From Haliclystus octoradiatus (Eukaryota > Cnidaria > Staurozoa > Stauromedusae > Haliclystidae): DNA of 64,000 nt. A program made the translations under genes and the position numbers. Each line of letters starts with the position of its first letter. The first letter of the stretch is position 1. The stretch covers positions 31,762,160 through 31,826,159 of the forward strand of contig OU744448.1 in NCBI GenBank assembly GCA_916610825.1. Reading direction: 5' to 3'. Positions 43,878 through 56,490 of the stretch are shown here, in pieces. The notes below the pieces were generated by a model, which saw only the letters and a list, made by a program, of their open reading frames with translations, made no database searches and was not told the origin of the DNA.

Positions 43878-46591
43878 TGTAAATAAACCCCAGTATTTTT
43901 TTCAATTATGTGTTAGAAAATTCTTAAAAAGATATTTACCCATAAAATTTGCATCAACTTCCACATAAAGATTTATATTATTTCCCAAAATCGTTACATT
44001 GTAGATTCCCGTTTCAGAGAAGGTAAGTGTGTCTGGTCCATCTAGATGTAAGAGAACAATATAGATCAGTCTTCTAGTAAGCTTATTTGGATTGGTATAA
44101 ACCTTGTAAGTATTGACATAAAGCGTATATACATTGCTGTTTAATGAAATTGTAATGTCTATGATACTTGGAAACGAGAAATTTCTTCAATTGAATATCT
44201 CGTGTACTTTATTTTATTATTCGTTAGACAGTTATAATCTTCTCATCAAAACAACAGGAATAACAAAGTATGCTATTTAAGGGCATCAAATTTAGCCACC
44301 GCGACTTGCAGACTTAAAGTTTAAAGGGAATGCTGTACTTTCCACCACAGGTAGTATAGCAAATCATAGCATCATGTGCTTCATTTGAAGACAGAGCGCA
44401 AAGGCCTTTAATTTTGGAATTTTATGAATGATAGTCACATCTAACATAATTAGCAAAAATGGACGATAGTTTACCTTCACAAGAGCAATTTTGACAAAAA
44501 CTTTTGTAGTCTGTCGCACCCTCACAGAGAGCATCTTTGCATCCAATTTCAGACTCTAGACATGTTCGATTGGCAAATGAACTATACCAACCAGTTGATG
44601 ATTTTTCAGATTCAATGTTGGACCAAGGTGACCAAATACCTTTCATGAGTACAATATAGAACATATTATTAATAGTAAATTTTTTCGACAGACAAGTATA
44701 AATTTTTAAACTTACATGGAAATCCTCTGTAAAGCAAACTCCCTATTTCATCAAAATATTCATTATTTAATGGTAAACAAAGTTAGCTGCACTATATACT
44801 CCTATACTTATAGAGGAACAATACAAATAATAATATGTGTGATTACAAGATCATTATGTTTATAATATATAACCAATATATATATGCCAGCTAATAGAAT
44901 TATTGTCTACCATAAATCATTAAGATAAAACCTCACCTGTTGTACTTTCTTTGCAATAAATCTAAGAAAATGAGATAATTGATAAACGGAATTTGCAAGA
45001 CAAATTAAATACAAACATTTCAGAAAAGAAACATAAAATAATATGTTGATAAAATGATAGTCACGTGAAGTTACACTATTCAGAAAGCTCAAGCATTAGT
45101 ATCCAAGCATGTTTGCAATGCAGCCTCCCGTGTCAGTCAGCAATATTGAAAAATTGCTTTATTAAATTCGATCAATACTTCCTGTTACAAATTGAGAAAT
45201 ATAAATCTACATTCTTGTGTGAAATTTACAGCAATCCTTTGAAAAAATGCTATACAATACTATATAGTTCAGTGTTCATGATTCAATAGAGAAAAGACCA
45301 AATATGGATATAAAGTACTATGGATATTTGATTTGGTGCTAGGGTTGACAAGGAGAGAAGACACAAACTATTTTGTAGCCTGATGTTCTAACGAAACAGT
45401 GATATTTTGGTTTAAAAAGTCATCAAATGTGATACTAATCACTGACTGCTTGTTGTTGCATACCAATCTTATGAAAGGCGAATTTTTCCCATTCAATGTA
45501 AATTACAAAAAATTAGGTTAAGTTTTCATTATCGTTGTAATTTGTTACAAATTACTTCCAAGGAATTATGGAGGTCTAATAATGTTCAGATAAAGGAATA
45601 AAGCCAATTGTTCAAACTGCTTCTTGCGCGGGAAGTCACTCAAACGATCCGAGACCGAGGTCATAAGTAATATGATGAAATTGAGAGCTATGTGTGGTTG
45701 AATGTTACCTTATTTTATTTACAATGATTTCAGATAAATTCTTCAGCTTTAATTGATGTTGAACTTGAATAATGAATAAAAAACTTTGCACTGTAACAAT
45801 AATAATTTCAACGCAATAATTTGCTGCTCTAGGCTAGAATCGAAAAAAGACCGTACTAAAGTACTACATATTTCTTTGTACACGACACATTCAAATGATT
45901 TATATTGCCTTCGATAAATCAAATGATAATGCTTTAAACAACATAAGAGCTGGTATTAATAATTAGTCTCTTTTTCATTAGAGTTTCAGTAAAGTGCAAA
46001 TTTAGTTCATTTATTCAAATTGAAGTATTTATTTGTTAACATCAGCATGACGAATTTTGACATAATAAATGGATTATGAATCTGCATGACAAGCAGGTGT
46101 AAGTAGAGCCTAAGACCTCAAATTTTTAATAATGAATTTTAAAATCGGTCCATAAAATTTACATGTCTAACGCTCTGAATGTATTCACGATATGGTATAC
46201 ATATTGTAACACATTGTTACATTAATCTTACCGGTAGTTTCAGCACTGTTACTACTCCTTGCATCTCAATCATATGGTTTTTTAAATTCGTAGCATTGTA
46301 AATCCAACATTTTCTATTTCCATCAGCAAAAGTATAACCATAGCAAGAAAGTACGTTCTTACATTGTGCATCGCAAACAAAAATGGAACGACTAAACACT
46401 TGTATAATAGCTTGAATACCTTCAATTTTGTGTCCTTCGAAAATTCGTTTTGTAATTGAATTATTTCTAACATTCAACTGACATTTTTGTTCCACTGTTG
46501 AGTTAGATAATGTAGCAGAAGTATAGTTGACCACGATTGCACTGATGAATAGCCACAGAATGGTAAAACGCTTCTCTGACATACTCCTCAT
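41298..46591 (-). CDS. Secreted PAN - TSP1-like - fibrinogen C-terminal domain protein, seven exons
   Basis: Proposed exons on the minus strand: 46591-46232, 44961-44937 (25 nt), 44639-44475, 44041-43940, 43532-43468, 43297-42925 and 41560-41298. All have AG/GT borders and the phases close: 1353 nt, 450 aa. Exon 1 has a signal peptide (TILWLFISAIVV) and a PAN module (FVCDAQCKNVLSCYGYTF, CWIYN). The third exon is TSP1-like: WSPWS, then six Cys ending CQNCSC. The fourth and fifth give about 55 unassigned residues. The last two are the fibrinogen domain: IYIQRREDGSIDFFRDW, SSEFWLGND, FSTKDVDNDS, CAGRFRGAWWYHNC and WKGFQSL. The usual CDM before WxxIQRR is missing. Such domains bind glycans or partners in ficolins and allorecognition-type proteins; the role here is unknown. 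A further 27-nt in-phase exon (44742-44716) is possible. Exons 2 and 5 are the least certain. Confidence 0.75.
43834..43874. repeat. (TA)n microsatellite in an intron
   Basis: About 20 AT dinucleotides in a row between exons 4 and 5 of the fibrinogen-domain gene. Confidence 0.9.
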
Positions 46592-49500
46592 GATAGATGT
46601 TATGTTAACCACAAAGGTCAGACCGCATAGGCTAAAATAGTCGTTGTAAGAAATAATAGCAATTAGTTAAATCATTAATATTGTATGAGTTTTAGAACCT
46701 AGTCTTCCTAAACTGTTATGGCCTTGATTGGGCGATGATTAGAGTTTCACTATAATAAACTATTAGACTTTAATCTATATATATAACATCTGTTATTGAT
46801 TTCAGGTAAAGCTTATTGAAAGTTCAAAGCACTATTGAGCAAAGTTTTGGAATAACGCAATATAAATAAAGCGAATAAATATAATAAATATTGTTATAAA
46901 CTATTGGACTATTGTTCAATGTTAAATGAAAGGGATAACAGTAGAAATGCCATTGCATTTTTCTGACTTTACATCACTATTTCATTAAATCATTAACGTA
47001 CACAATTTATTTCTCAAAAATTTAAATCTACTGGTGCTAGAATGGTCGAGGAAAAATGTTATCATTAATACTTATGCATAATATATTCCTCCCCAGGACT
47101 CTAGCCGTGCTATCTTGAAATATTTTCAAGCAAAACAGTGAAGTTTTCCAATTCAGCTGCAGTTTTCTGATGCACAGCACTATAGCTGTCAAATCATCAT
47201 TGTAAATTTGTCCTAGTCTAATTTTGGAAATATATCACATGCTTTAAATAATTTTCCAAACACCCTTATTTTTTATTTCATCATGATCGAGAATCAGAAT
47301 AATACATTTGTAAAATTAGACACGTGTTCGACCGGTTCCATCAGTTATGATGAGCAATGTGAACATTATTTACACTGAGCTGAAAACTAACCCGCGCGTA
47401 GACTCACTGTTAACTATGAACTTGTTAGAACAGTACAGTCTTTTAACATCAAGCCAAAACCTATTTTTTTTTTCTGATTTATAATGGAGCGTACAGTGGA
47501 GTGAAAACTATTGTCTTACAAGGGCTGTGACGTGACGCCATGATTCCCTGTATATTATGTTTACAATTGTATCTTATATTTGCTGCGTTCGACAATATAA
47601 ACCTATCATACACTTACCTAGAAAAATATGGCGGTGCTGGTTTTCCAATTAATAATTCTTGTGCAGCATAACTCAACGTGTTAGACGATTTGCTCATTAT
47701 TGATGTTAATATCTGAATTCTTGTTTTTTTTTAAATTAGGAAAAATTAGGTATTTTCTAAAATAATTTGTGAAATACTTACTGTAGATGATTTTTCAATT
47801 TAATTAGTAATAAATTGTTGTTTCCATTGGTCTTGTTCTGGGATTTACTTTCATGGCCAAGCATTATAGCGATAAAAAGGCAGCCCACACCTCAGGATGA
47901 ATCAGAAAAAAAACGTTTTTGTCTTCGAGTTAACAGACTCTGCTGTTTTAACACGTTTACATTCTGACAGTGAGTCTGCAAGCAGGCTAGTTAAAAACAA
48001 CGCTAATGCATAGTTAAAATGGTTCAAAGCTAAAAGTAAAAAAATAATCAAAATAGTAAAAAAATTCACAGAAGTTCCCTGTGCTGATATACTATATTGT
48101 TTTAGAGGCAAATACTTTTTCACCATCTAATATAGCTAAAACAAACAATAAATATCACAAGATAGCCATTGTGTGTGAAGAAGTTTAGTTATTTCATTTT
48201 TGTTTTTTCTGAGAAAACAGACATGTTACAGTTAGTCATAAAAAGCTTATAATAGCACGATATTATTGATAGATGATGAATTATAAATGCGTAAAATTTG
48301 ATGTTTGAAATATTTGTTTTAAATTGTATACATGCTTTGATTATAGCTGCAAATATATTCCTCATTTAGGATATTTAAATTTCATTTAAAGAAAAACAGA
48401 AATACGAGATAATAATACGCAACAGAAACATATGTTAAAATAACTTTAACAGAATATAATACACATGGTATTCGAACATCCAAATATGTAAACTTCAAAC
48501 GTGTACATTGTTTATAGCTTAATTTATGCATGTGGGAACGCCATTAATTGTACTTAGTAACTTTCACTGATGCACTGCGCGATATCATTTTATTAATTAA
48601 AAATCACTTTGTAAAATTCTAATTATAAATTTTATTTCCTCATCCTGACGATTTTCAACTGTTGGGATTCAACATGATAATAATAAGTTTGAGGGAAGGC
48701 TAAAAGTCTTCCTAAAATATTATTGCATTGATAGGGCGATGATTAGAGTTTAAGTATAATAAACTGTTAGAGTTTAAATTTATATGTTAGCCTTCACAAT
48801 TATTTCACAAAAAATTTAATCTAATCATCAATTTAATTTCCTCATACTGACGATTTTCAACTGTTGCGTTTAAGCATGATAAAAATAATTTTGATGGAAA
48901 AGCAGGTGCTCGTAGACTTTCATCAAGCCTATTTCATTAATGAAGCACAAATTTTTGTTCACAGTGATTTATTGTGAAACTCTCTGAATTAACAAGATAT
49001 TCAAAACTTTCTACAAAACTCGCGATACGTATTTTCTAGAAATCATGTGTAAGAAATTGTCTCATGTTTTGATTATTTTTTACTTTTTAATTGATCTTCT
49101 ACGAGAATCAGAATAGCTAATGAAAACGTTAATTACACAATTCTGTCATTTTTGAATCCCATTTTTCTAAGAAACAAATTGCAATTACAATAATTCAACA
49201 GTTACACAATAAGGTAGATACATACATTTTCAACAATTATACCATTAATTTCCATAAATTAATTTTAATCTAATAACTATTTGTGAGGTTTACGCTAAAT
49301 GCTATCTGCTAGTGATTTTGAAAGAGAATATTTTGCAGTTTCTATAAAAAGTCAAATAAGAAGAAAATGTGTCGAATTTAGAATCGATTGGAAAGAAAGT
49401 AGCGATGCTAAGGTATTCATTATCATTCTAACAAATTCTTTCTTTTTTCAACTGCTCTTAAGCTTCCAAGAACTTGCCAAATTTTACATTTCGTTCCAGG

Positions 49501-50089
49501 AGTCGAACTAGGACAGTATTTATTAGCGTCAAGTGTTATCACTTAATTCGAACAGCAGCAATCATTTGCCCGTAGCACACTTTCACAGATCTTAGTGACC
49601 ACTAACATCATCAATTGATTTTATTCCGTTAGCCTATACAAGCATGCTAGTAGCGGTCACGTTACATTCTAATCAACTACTGGCGCATTCAAAAATGGCG
49701 TTTTCAAATCAAATCAAGTTCAATGTAATTTCGATTTGGTGCTAAATTTTATTTTGGCTTTCATTCATAAGGTGAAAATATTTCGTTTTTTATAACAATT
49801 TGATTTTTACCATTAGCTTAGACGCTTAATCAATGTCTTTACATAACTAATCTGCTAAAAATCTCTATAAATCGGAAAATTATTAGAATCATGGAGTCTG
49901 TTAACATGTGGACAAAAGGTTGTGCTTGGGGGGCGTAGGAGAGTGCTGCTGCCTAATTTTCAGTCCAGGAAATCGGCATTAAAAGTTGAGCCCAAGGGGA
50001 GAGCGAACATAAGAACAACAATTTGATTGATGTGTGTGGAACTCGGAAGCTTTCATAAGTGATTGATTACTCTGCGTGGTAGTACGAAA
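46592..50089. other. Intergenic with a small repeat family
   Basis: This is upstream of the fibrinogen-domain gene. A block with GGGCGATGATTAGAGTTT(A/C)A and ATAATAAACT(A/G)TTAGA occurs at about 46690-46785 and again at about 48705-48795. A neighbouring block, CTGACGATTTTCAACTGTTG, occurs at about 48644 and 48847. Short open frames (74 codons at 47902, 70 codons at 49299) match nothing I know. No gene is called. Confidence 0.5.
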
Positions 50090-52240
50090 TCATTTTGCCT
50101 GGTTGCAAAGTCATTTCGTTCAGTAAAAATCAAACATTTTATTTCGACAAGGAAAAAGTTCTGATTGAAGATGCTTCTCCGGAAAAGTTCCATTCATTTG
50201 CTAATAGAAAATTAAATTCTACACCATATATATCTGCTCTATTGGCCGATGACGATACCTTCATTACTGAAAGATCAAAACCACCTTTATTGAATAATCC
50301 TTTTTATTTTATTCCAACCATTAGTGGAGGACGAGAATTCATTGAACTTTGTCGAATTCTCGTATGTTAAAGTAGTTAACATTTTACAGAAGTTGCCTTG
50401 TAAAACTTCGCGATCGCCTGATGGCTACCCTTTCATTTTTATAAAATCAATTGCTGAAGAAATTCCTTTTCCGCTCAGAATACGTAATGAACTTTGGAAG
50501 TTTGAGACTCTGAAATATGGCAAAATACCTTAGATCTGGAAAACAGCCATACTAGCCCCTATATTAAAAAAGGCAAGGCAAGAAAAATTATCTTCCCATA
50601 TCACTCACTTCCATTACCTTGAAAAGTGATGGAAACAATAATTTCTAGAGACATTATAGAACATCTACTGGTATTAGACTTATCAAAAGATCAACTTGGA
50701 TTTTTATCTAAAAGATCCACTTGTACTCAGTTAATAATCTTTATTAGCAAGTGGTTATCAGTCATTAATGAAATGAAGATAGTAGATACTATATACATTG
50801 ATTTCCAAAAGACTTTGACTCTGTTTCGGACGAAAAACACTTATCTAAGCTATATACATTCAAGGTTTTGAATGAACTATTGGTATTGATTGAATCATTC
50901 CTGTTAAATGGTATACAAGCTATATCCGTTTGTTCAATATTATCGCCTGAATTACTTGTAACCAGTGGTGTACCTCAAGAATCCGTTCTGGGACCACTGT
51001 TATTCATTATTTATGACAATGATTAAACAAGTTGTGTTCAACCAAGCTGCGACATCAAATATTTTGAGGATGACGCAAAATTTTCTTTTGCCAGAAGTGA
51101 CAGTGGGCAGAACAAAATTTTTACTCTTTAGATAATTTTGATAGGTGATGTACAAATTGGGAAATGAAGGTATCAGCACACAAATGTCAAGTGTTCTTTT
51201 TTGGTAACGACAAAATTGATGCAGTTCAATACAGCTTGTCTGATAAACCTCTCTCTCAAACATCTGACATACAAGATCTTGGTCTATCACTATCATCAAA
51301 CCGGAAGTCGTCTACGAATTGTGCTAAAATAGCAAGGCAGGCGTTATCGATGAATTATCTGATTAAAAAAATATTTCATACAAACGACCCTGATAGCATG
51401 TTGAAAGCATATATGGTCGATGTTAGAACTATCATGGAATCTTCCACCGTTGTATGGAGCCCTTATTTACAGAAGGATATTTGAGCGTGTTCACGGCCAG
51501 TTTACTAAATATATTAAACAAATAGTTCATACTTTCCGTTAATACTTTCATACTATGAGAAGATAGCACCACGAGAGGCACGTAAGGAGAAAACGAGTAG
51601 GCATCAAAAAATTACGAGCCGCTTCGGCGAGTATTTTTTGCCTTCGAGTTTTCTCCTGAATGAGTTTACATTGAAGTTAAAATTTGTTTGGTTTTTTCCT
51701 AAATTTCTTGAAATACACGGCGTCAAACTCGGCTATGGTGAAATGGCGTTATTGGGGTTAACCAATCAAATTGCAAGAATAAATCCTTGATCTGTTCTAA
51801 ATTCAAATATGAAAACTGGGATTTTGATATATCATATGAGAAGAGACTATTAAATCAAAAAGGTTCAAAAGTATAAAACTTCTTAGGATGGAAAATGATC
51901 TCATACTCGTGTATAAAATTTTGCATGGACTTGTTGATATTGAAACGTCGCCATTATTCAAATATAAATCTTTCTACATATTAATTTATAAATAGGGTAA
52001 TCCCTTGATGGAATAATTCATCATGTCAAGCTGTAGAATCAAGCTCAATATACATTTAATTAAAACATTGAATGTTCTTTGTAAATCTATTTCCGATAGA
52101 ACTGTTGTACACCATTTTATGTCACCTCATTTTAATTATAACTTTTTTTTCTCCTTAATAGCTTTACGTAAGCAGAGAGGACAAGCTTACCTGTATTTGC
52201 CTGCCACCATTGTTGACTGATAAACATACATACATACGTA
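50090..52240 (+). pseudogene. LINE (non-LTR) reverse transcriptase remnant, copy B
   Basis: Successive broken frames give the reverse-transcriptase order of a Jockey/CR1-type LINE: VNILQKLPCKTSRSPDGYPF (the SPDGIP block), GKIP-WKTAILAPILKK after a stop, DQLGFLSKRSTCTQL, VDTIYIDFQKT (first catalytic Asp block), VPQESVLGPLLF, and FEDDAKF in place of the YADD site. The thumb region DLGLSLSS...VVWSPYLQKDI follows at 51164-51484. The end reads LRKQRGQAYLYLPATIVD, then TGATAAACATACATACATAC. The first Asp of the YADD site is replaced and several stops occur. An endonuclease domain was not found upstream. Confidence 0.85.
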
Positions 52241-53115
52241 AATACATGCATTCCAAAACATCTTTTTACCCGACTTGTTGAATCGATATTTGTAGAACCA
52301 ACCTTATATGCCCTTGAAGTATTTTCATCATGTATAAAAACTAAATTGCGTAGGGTACAGATTGGAATACTAAATTCCAAATTTTGTACACTGTTTACAA
52401 ATTTATCAATGTGAAATGTTTTTGAAGAAGAAAAACGAAGCTCCATTTTCACAATATCAAATAGTAAAAGTTGTTCAGACTGCATCAACAAATGGTCCTA
52501 AATTTCGTATCGAGATCTATGGACACCATGAACAAAGCACAAGGTTATTTTTTGTGGTTTTTATAGTTCAAGGATAAAAGATAATAAACAAAAAGTACAA
52601 ATTTCAAGCTAAATAATGATACTTATATACAATACTATGACCATTGTAAGCAATCTTTACCTTCGGTGTTGTTACTCGAAACTGTGTGATATACAACAAC
52701 ACACAAGTTCTGGTGATATTGATCCTTACTTCGACGATACTTCTTCAAGACTGAAACTGAACACAGTTTATGATTTACAGCAGTTATATCAAAATAACAT
52801 TACGATCACAAGACAGTTTCTATAAATGATTACAAGAGGTTTAACATGGTAACTTTACAAATTTTTATGAATCATCCCTATATCTACGTAATTCTTATAG
52901 AGACAGTGGAACTATATTTATGGAAATGCATATTGAATTGAATTATTGACATTTTACTAAGGTTTATAAGTATAAAATAATAATGAATGAAATCGTCAGT
53001 TACACAAGTATAGACAGTAACATTATAGGAATGTTCCGTCCCTCTTACGCCTTACATATTTGCTACTCAAAGAACGCCACAAATCGCGGTCAGGTAAATC
53101 TGATAAAGAATTTTG
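51380..53115. repeat. Segmental duplication, block B left part
   Basis: Collinear with 25195-26930. The homology starts inside the LINE and continues past its tail through about 0.75 kb of unassigned sequence. Confidence 0.85.
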
Positions 53116-53270
53116 TAAATATCACAATTCACGATACAAAACATCGTGAAAAACTTCTACTTTCCCATAGCCCCGTCGAAACACTCCCTTCGGTTGCCAG
53201 TTAAGGATGTCATGCAGCGGTTGAGGGGCATGCGTCTTTGATCTTCTGATGTGACCTAAAAAGACATCTG
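52980..53270 (+). repeat. Inverted repeat, left arm (block B)
   Basis: It contains GTCCCTCTTACGCCTTACAT, CAATTCACGA and AACCGCTGCATGACATCC in inverse sense. The partner arm is at 57930-58200, about 4.7 kb away. In block A the corresponding arms are 26800-26930 and 32935-33090 plus 38301-38395, the latter split by the MULE. Confidence 0.8.
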
Positions 53271-53730
53271 AAGTTGGTGAGAAATGGCTGAGGCAGAAGG
53301 GGAAAGTTTTCTAAGTTTAGCAGTAGAGGGTAAGTTGGGCCAATGTATTCCTAAAGCTTGCCGAAGCATGACGTCATAAGCTGAGTCAAGTTGGGTCGGG
53401 TTAGGCTCCAATCTTAAATCAGAAATCAGATCTCACATCAGACCACTAATCAACGGCTTTTTAACGGTAAAACATTTCGTACTTCTATTATAATGAAATA
53501 TACATCTGCAGTGGTGTCTTGGCACATGAAATATATTACTTTTTACAGCAAAATATATTAAAATATTATTTATTATAGATCAGTTTTGCCATTCCATCTT
53601 ATTTTTCTCTCTGTGGCTCGATTAGGTTTTGATAAAAATTTCAGAATGTTTCACAGTTAATGAACTAGTGATGTAAATGTTTCACGGTCGTAAATGATAG
53701 TAATGGTATTTATCATCATTATTCAATTCG
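53271..53730. other. Intergenic, no feature seen
   Basis: GC is a little higher around 53270-53450, but there is no reading frame or repeat I can support. Confidence 0.45.
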
Positions 53731-54082
53731 CATTCTAAAATATCACGAAGGTTTTCTGCGATCTGATTGGTCGAAAAAGCGTGCATGAAATCCTAGGGTA
53801 AAACATGGCTCCGAAAACCGGGAAATACCGCAAGCTTCAAGAAGTTTGATCTGTGATAAAATAAAGAATTTATAACTTTTTGATAGTAATCCAATAATTA
53901 TCTCATTTAGCTCAAGATGTTTTCATTTATTGAAAAGCGTGGTAAATGAGTTATTGGTCGTGTAACATGCAAAATTAAAACACAGAATTAAATACAATTA
54001 TAGGCTACGCTGTTTCAAGTTAAACCTAAAATTTAAATAACAACTACTGCATTAATTTGCTAAAGAACTATTGTACCACTTA
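53731..54082 (+). repeat. Dispersed repeat, first copy
   Basis: It starts ATTCTAAAATATCACGAAGG and is repeated at 63628-64000 with few changes, same orientation. The second copy carries a short insertion near 63808-63835 and runs off the window. Confidence 0.85.
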
Positions 54083-54970
54083 TATTACAGACGTTCTTGT
54101 ATATGTCTTTCTTTATTCGACAAAATCTATCTTGCTGTGGGACTCTCTTCATTCTTGGTTTATGAATTGAAATTGAATTTTAAATTGTGAATTCATGAAT
54201 TGAAAATTCGCATCCGAATGAGATTCCGACATTTGTTTTATTTTAGAAAAGGGCTACCACATGCTTGCAAATGTTTGCATTCATATATTTACTAAACTCA
54301 AAAATGTTGGGAGACACTCGGGAAGCTAAATATCACTCGCTCGGAGCTCGTGATTCTTTAGCGCTTCACTCGTGTCTCGCAACATTTTCTCGTTTAGTAA
54401 ATATGAATACAAACATGGCAAGTATGTGGTAACGCTTTAATTCAAATCGCATAAGACTCAAAATCACGGAAAAAAGGAATGGAGGGTTCTTGCTACAACT
54501 TGAGTATACGAAAACATAATAGATCAACAATAGACTAATGCTTCACTAGATATGCGAAAATTGAACAATATAAACGCTTTTTAATATGATCAAACCGTCC
54601 GAAGAGCGTTTTTACACAAAACTCAGAGTAACAGACTGAACTCGTTATCTCTGAGTCGATATTTCTATATCACTCCGCATTTAGCATACCGTTGAATAGA
54701 ACAAGAGTTTCTTATTTTTTTACTTTCACTTTCTTTAAGAAGAGTCATATATGAATCTAAAAGAAAATGCAAAATGCTTCAAAAAGGCTATATAATAATA
54801 AACTAGCTATATTGAGTGCATAAACAAAGATGGGACACAGTTGTTTCCTGTTACTCAGATTTTAATGCGTTTATTGAGATCTTAAAACCGTGATGCCCTG
54901 GTAATAATGAGATGTCCGATAAAGTAATTGATGCTGGTCATGCTACTGGACTTTATGTCCAGATCGAAAT
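54083..54970. other. Intergenic with one MITE
   Basis: Apart from the foldback at 54253-54435 nothing is recognised. Confidence 0.45.
54253..54435. mobile_element. Foldback MITE of about 183 bp
   Basis: The left arm GCTACCACATGCTTGC, then CATTCATATATTTACTAAAC and GGGAGACAC, is inverted on the right as GTGTCTCGC, GTTTAGTAAATATGAATAC and GTGGTAACGC. The arms are about 70 bp. The central loop is GC-richer, around CTCGGAGCTCGTGA. Confidence 0.78.
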
Positions 54971-55147
54971 CTAATCTTCATTGTCGTTTAAATGGCATTT
55001 GGTAATTGCTAACTCACGAATGATATCGTTTTCGTGCCAAAATTCAGATGATAGTTCACCAATGCCGGTCTTGGCCTACAATTCCAATCGCGATAGAAAT
55101 CACCCTTGCCATCTTCTCGCCTTTGAATATCAATCCATGTTATAATA
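54970..55147 (-). pseudogene. Decayed fibrinogen-domain exon
   Basis: Read in reverse, it matches the penultimate exon of the gene at 41.3-46.6 kb. Visible are IDIQRREDG, DFYRDWN and NFG-type positions corresponding to IQRREDGSIDFFRDW and SEFWLGND. A small indel shifts the frame after RDWN, and the segment ends in a stop after ELAITK. The rest of the exon (the FELFDGQEWRYAEYDHF part) is gone. No fitting last exon lies on its 3' side (lower coordinates). Confidence 0.75.
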
Positions 55148-56123
55148 AAGAGAAAAAACTTTCAATGTTGCAAACTAAAGGTTGCAATGTTATTCTTAAT
55201 AAAAACTTTTTGCTTAAAGAGTTGATAAGTGGGACGTTTGCTCTTTATATTGAGATTTTGCGTACCTTAAAATCAGTGTATATCTTCTTCTTGGACTTTT
55301 AGTAATCAGTGGAAATTTAAACAGTCTTTTAAGGTAAATGTAAATATTGTTCGGCATTTACGTTTCAAATAACAACAATTTTATAATATAGAATTTATAT
55401 ATGCAGAGTATATAAAGCAAAATTTAACTTCGTGGCTAAATATGTGTGCCACAAGAAACAAGCAAACATAATGATTTGTAGTTCAAGCTTCAGAGTTTCA
55501 CAGCTTAGACAACAAGAAATCGATCAGGCGCAGAAGTCTGTAGCTTGGTCTAGGCTGCTAGGTAAGCCCAGTTTTGCGATAGAGAAAGGGTATTTCCTGG
55601 AACTCATTGTCTTGTAGATGATCTATTTCTCACGGCAGTGGAATACTCTCGCTCATGTGTCAAATATTCGTGATCTTAGCCTGCAAGAGCATAAATGGAT
55701 AACGCTAGATGGTCACAGTGTGGATTTATTGCAGTTACATTTTGGAGTCTGCCGCTATTTCTGTCACCTCTAGCTCTTCCACTATTCTATAGCTGATTAA
55801 AATGAGCACCTTTGAAGGCTACATTGTCAATCATTGTATCGTTTTCTTTTTTGTAACACTTCATGTGATGTAATGTAAGCTTCTAATAATGTAGAATCAG
55901 GCTAAATATCTTCCAGTATTTTAATGAACTGTTCTATATGATTTTGCATCACTGTCGTAACATGGATTGTGCAGCAAAAGTCTTCGTTGAGAGGCAGTTG
56001 TTCATTCTGAAATATCTGAAATATACAACTTACAATACAGTCAATATCGCATAATACATTATCGTACCAAAGTACGTTTTATCACGTAATACGGTTAATT
56101 ATTTTGTCCTGGCTAAAATACGG
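55148..56123. other. Intergenic, no feature seen
   Basis: Frames at 55048-55302 and 55432-55617 are short and unassigned; the first overlaps the decayed exon on the other strand. Confidence 0.45.
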
Positions 56124-56208
56124 TCAAAGTTAACTAATTATTATTGAATAATATGTTATCACATAGTGCGTTTTATCGCACTATACGCTCTAGGTAGTTG
56201 ATGCCAAT

Positions 56209-56490
56209 ATGGTTTTTTATCACTTAGTGCGTTATTATTGTAATCGGATTATTTGTTTGGCAGGGGTGTCGAAAATTAAATCTGTGAAGGCGTTAGAATC
56301 TACGGAAATCGTTTTACTTTCGGAAATTAACAAGACTTTTTTTACATCTCATTATATAAATTCTAGCCTATCAAATTTTATGAATAGTCTGAGTGATTGT
56401 TGTGATGTTGTTTGCCTAGAATTTTTCATAAAATATTCAAATGTTTACATCGCAAGTATTGTAATCTTTACGGGTGATGTCTGGCTTTGA
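56209..56490 (+). CDS. Unassigned 93-codon frame (copy B of the frame at 30590)
   Basis: Same frame as copy A, beginning ATGGTTTTTTATCAC. It keeps SVKALESTEIVLLSEINKT and SDCCDVVCLEFFIKYSN. Copy B reads two codons further before the stop. Not recognised. Preservation in both copies may only reflect a recent duplication. Confidence 0.35.
   Translation: MVFYHLVRYYCNRIICLAGVSKIKSVKALESTEIVLLSEINKTFFTSHYINSSLSNFMNSLSDCCDVVCLEFFIKYSNVYIASIVIFTGDVWL

Noticed and set aside
41298-46591. Calling this gene a known self-sterility or allorecognition gene
   Set aside because: Fibrinogen-like proteins act in such systems in ascidians, but the PAN-TSP1 front end and the unknown species do not allow a named orthologue.
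51000-51299. 99-codon minus-strand frame
   Set aside because: It is antisense to the LINE reverse transcriptase remnant.
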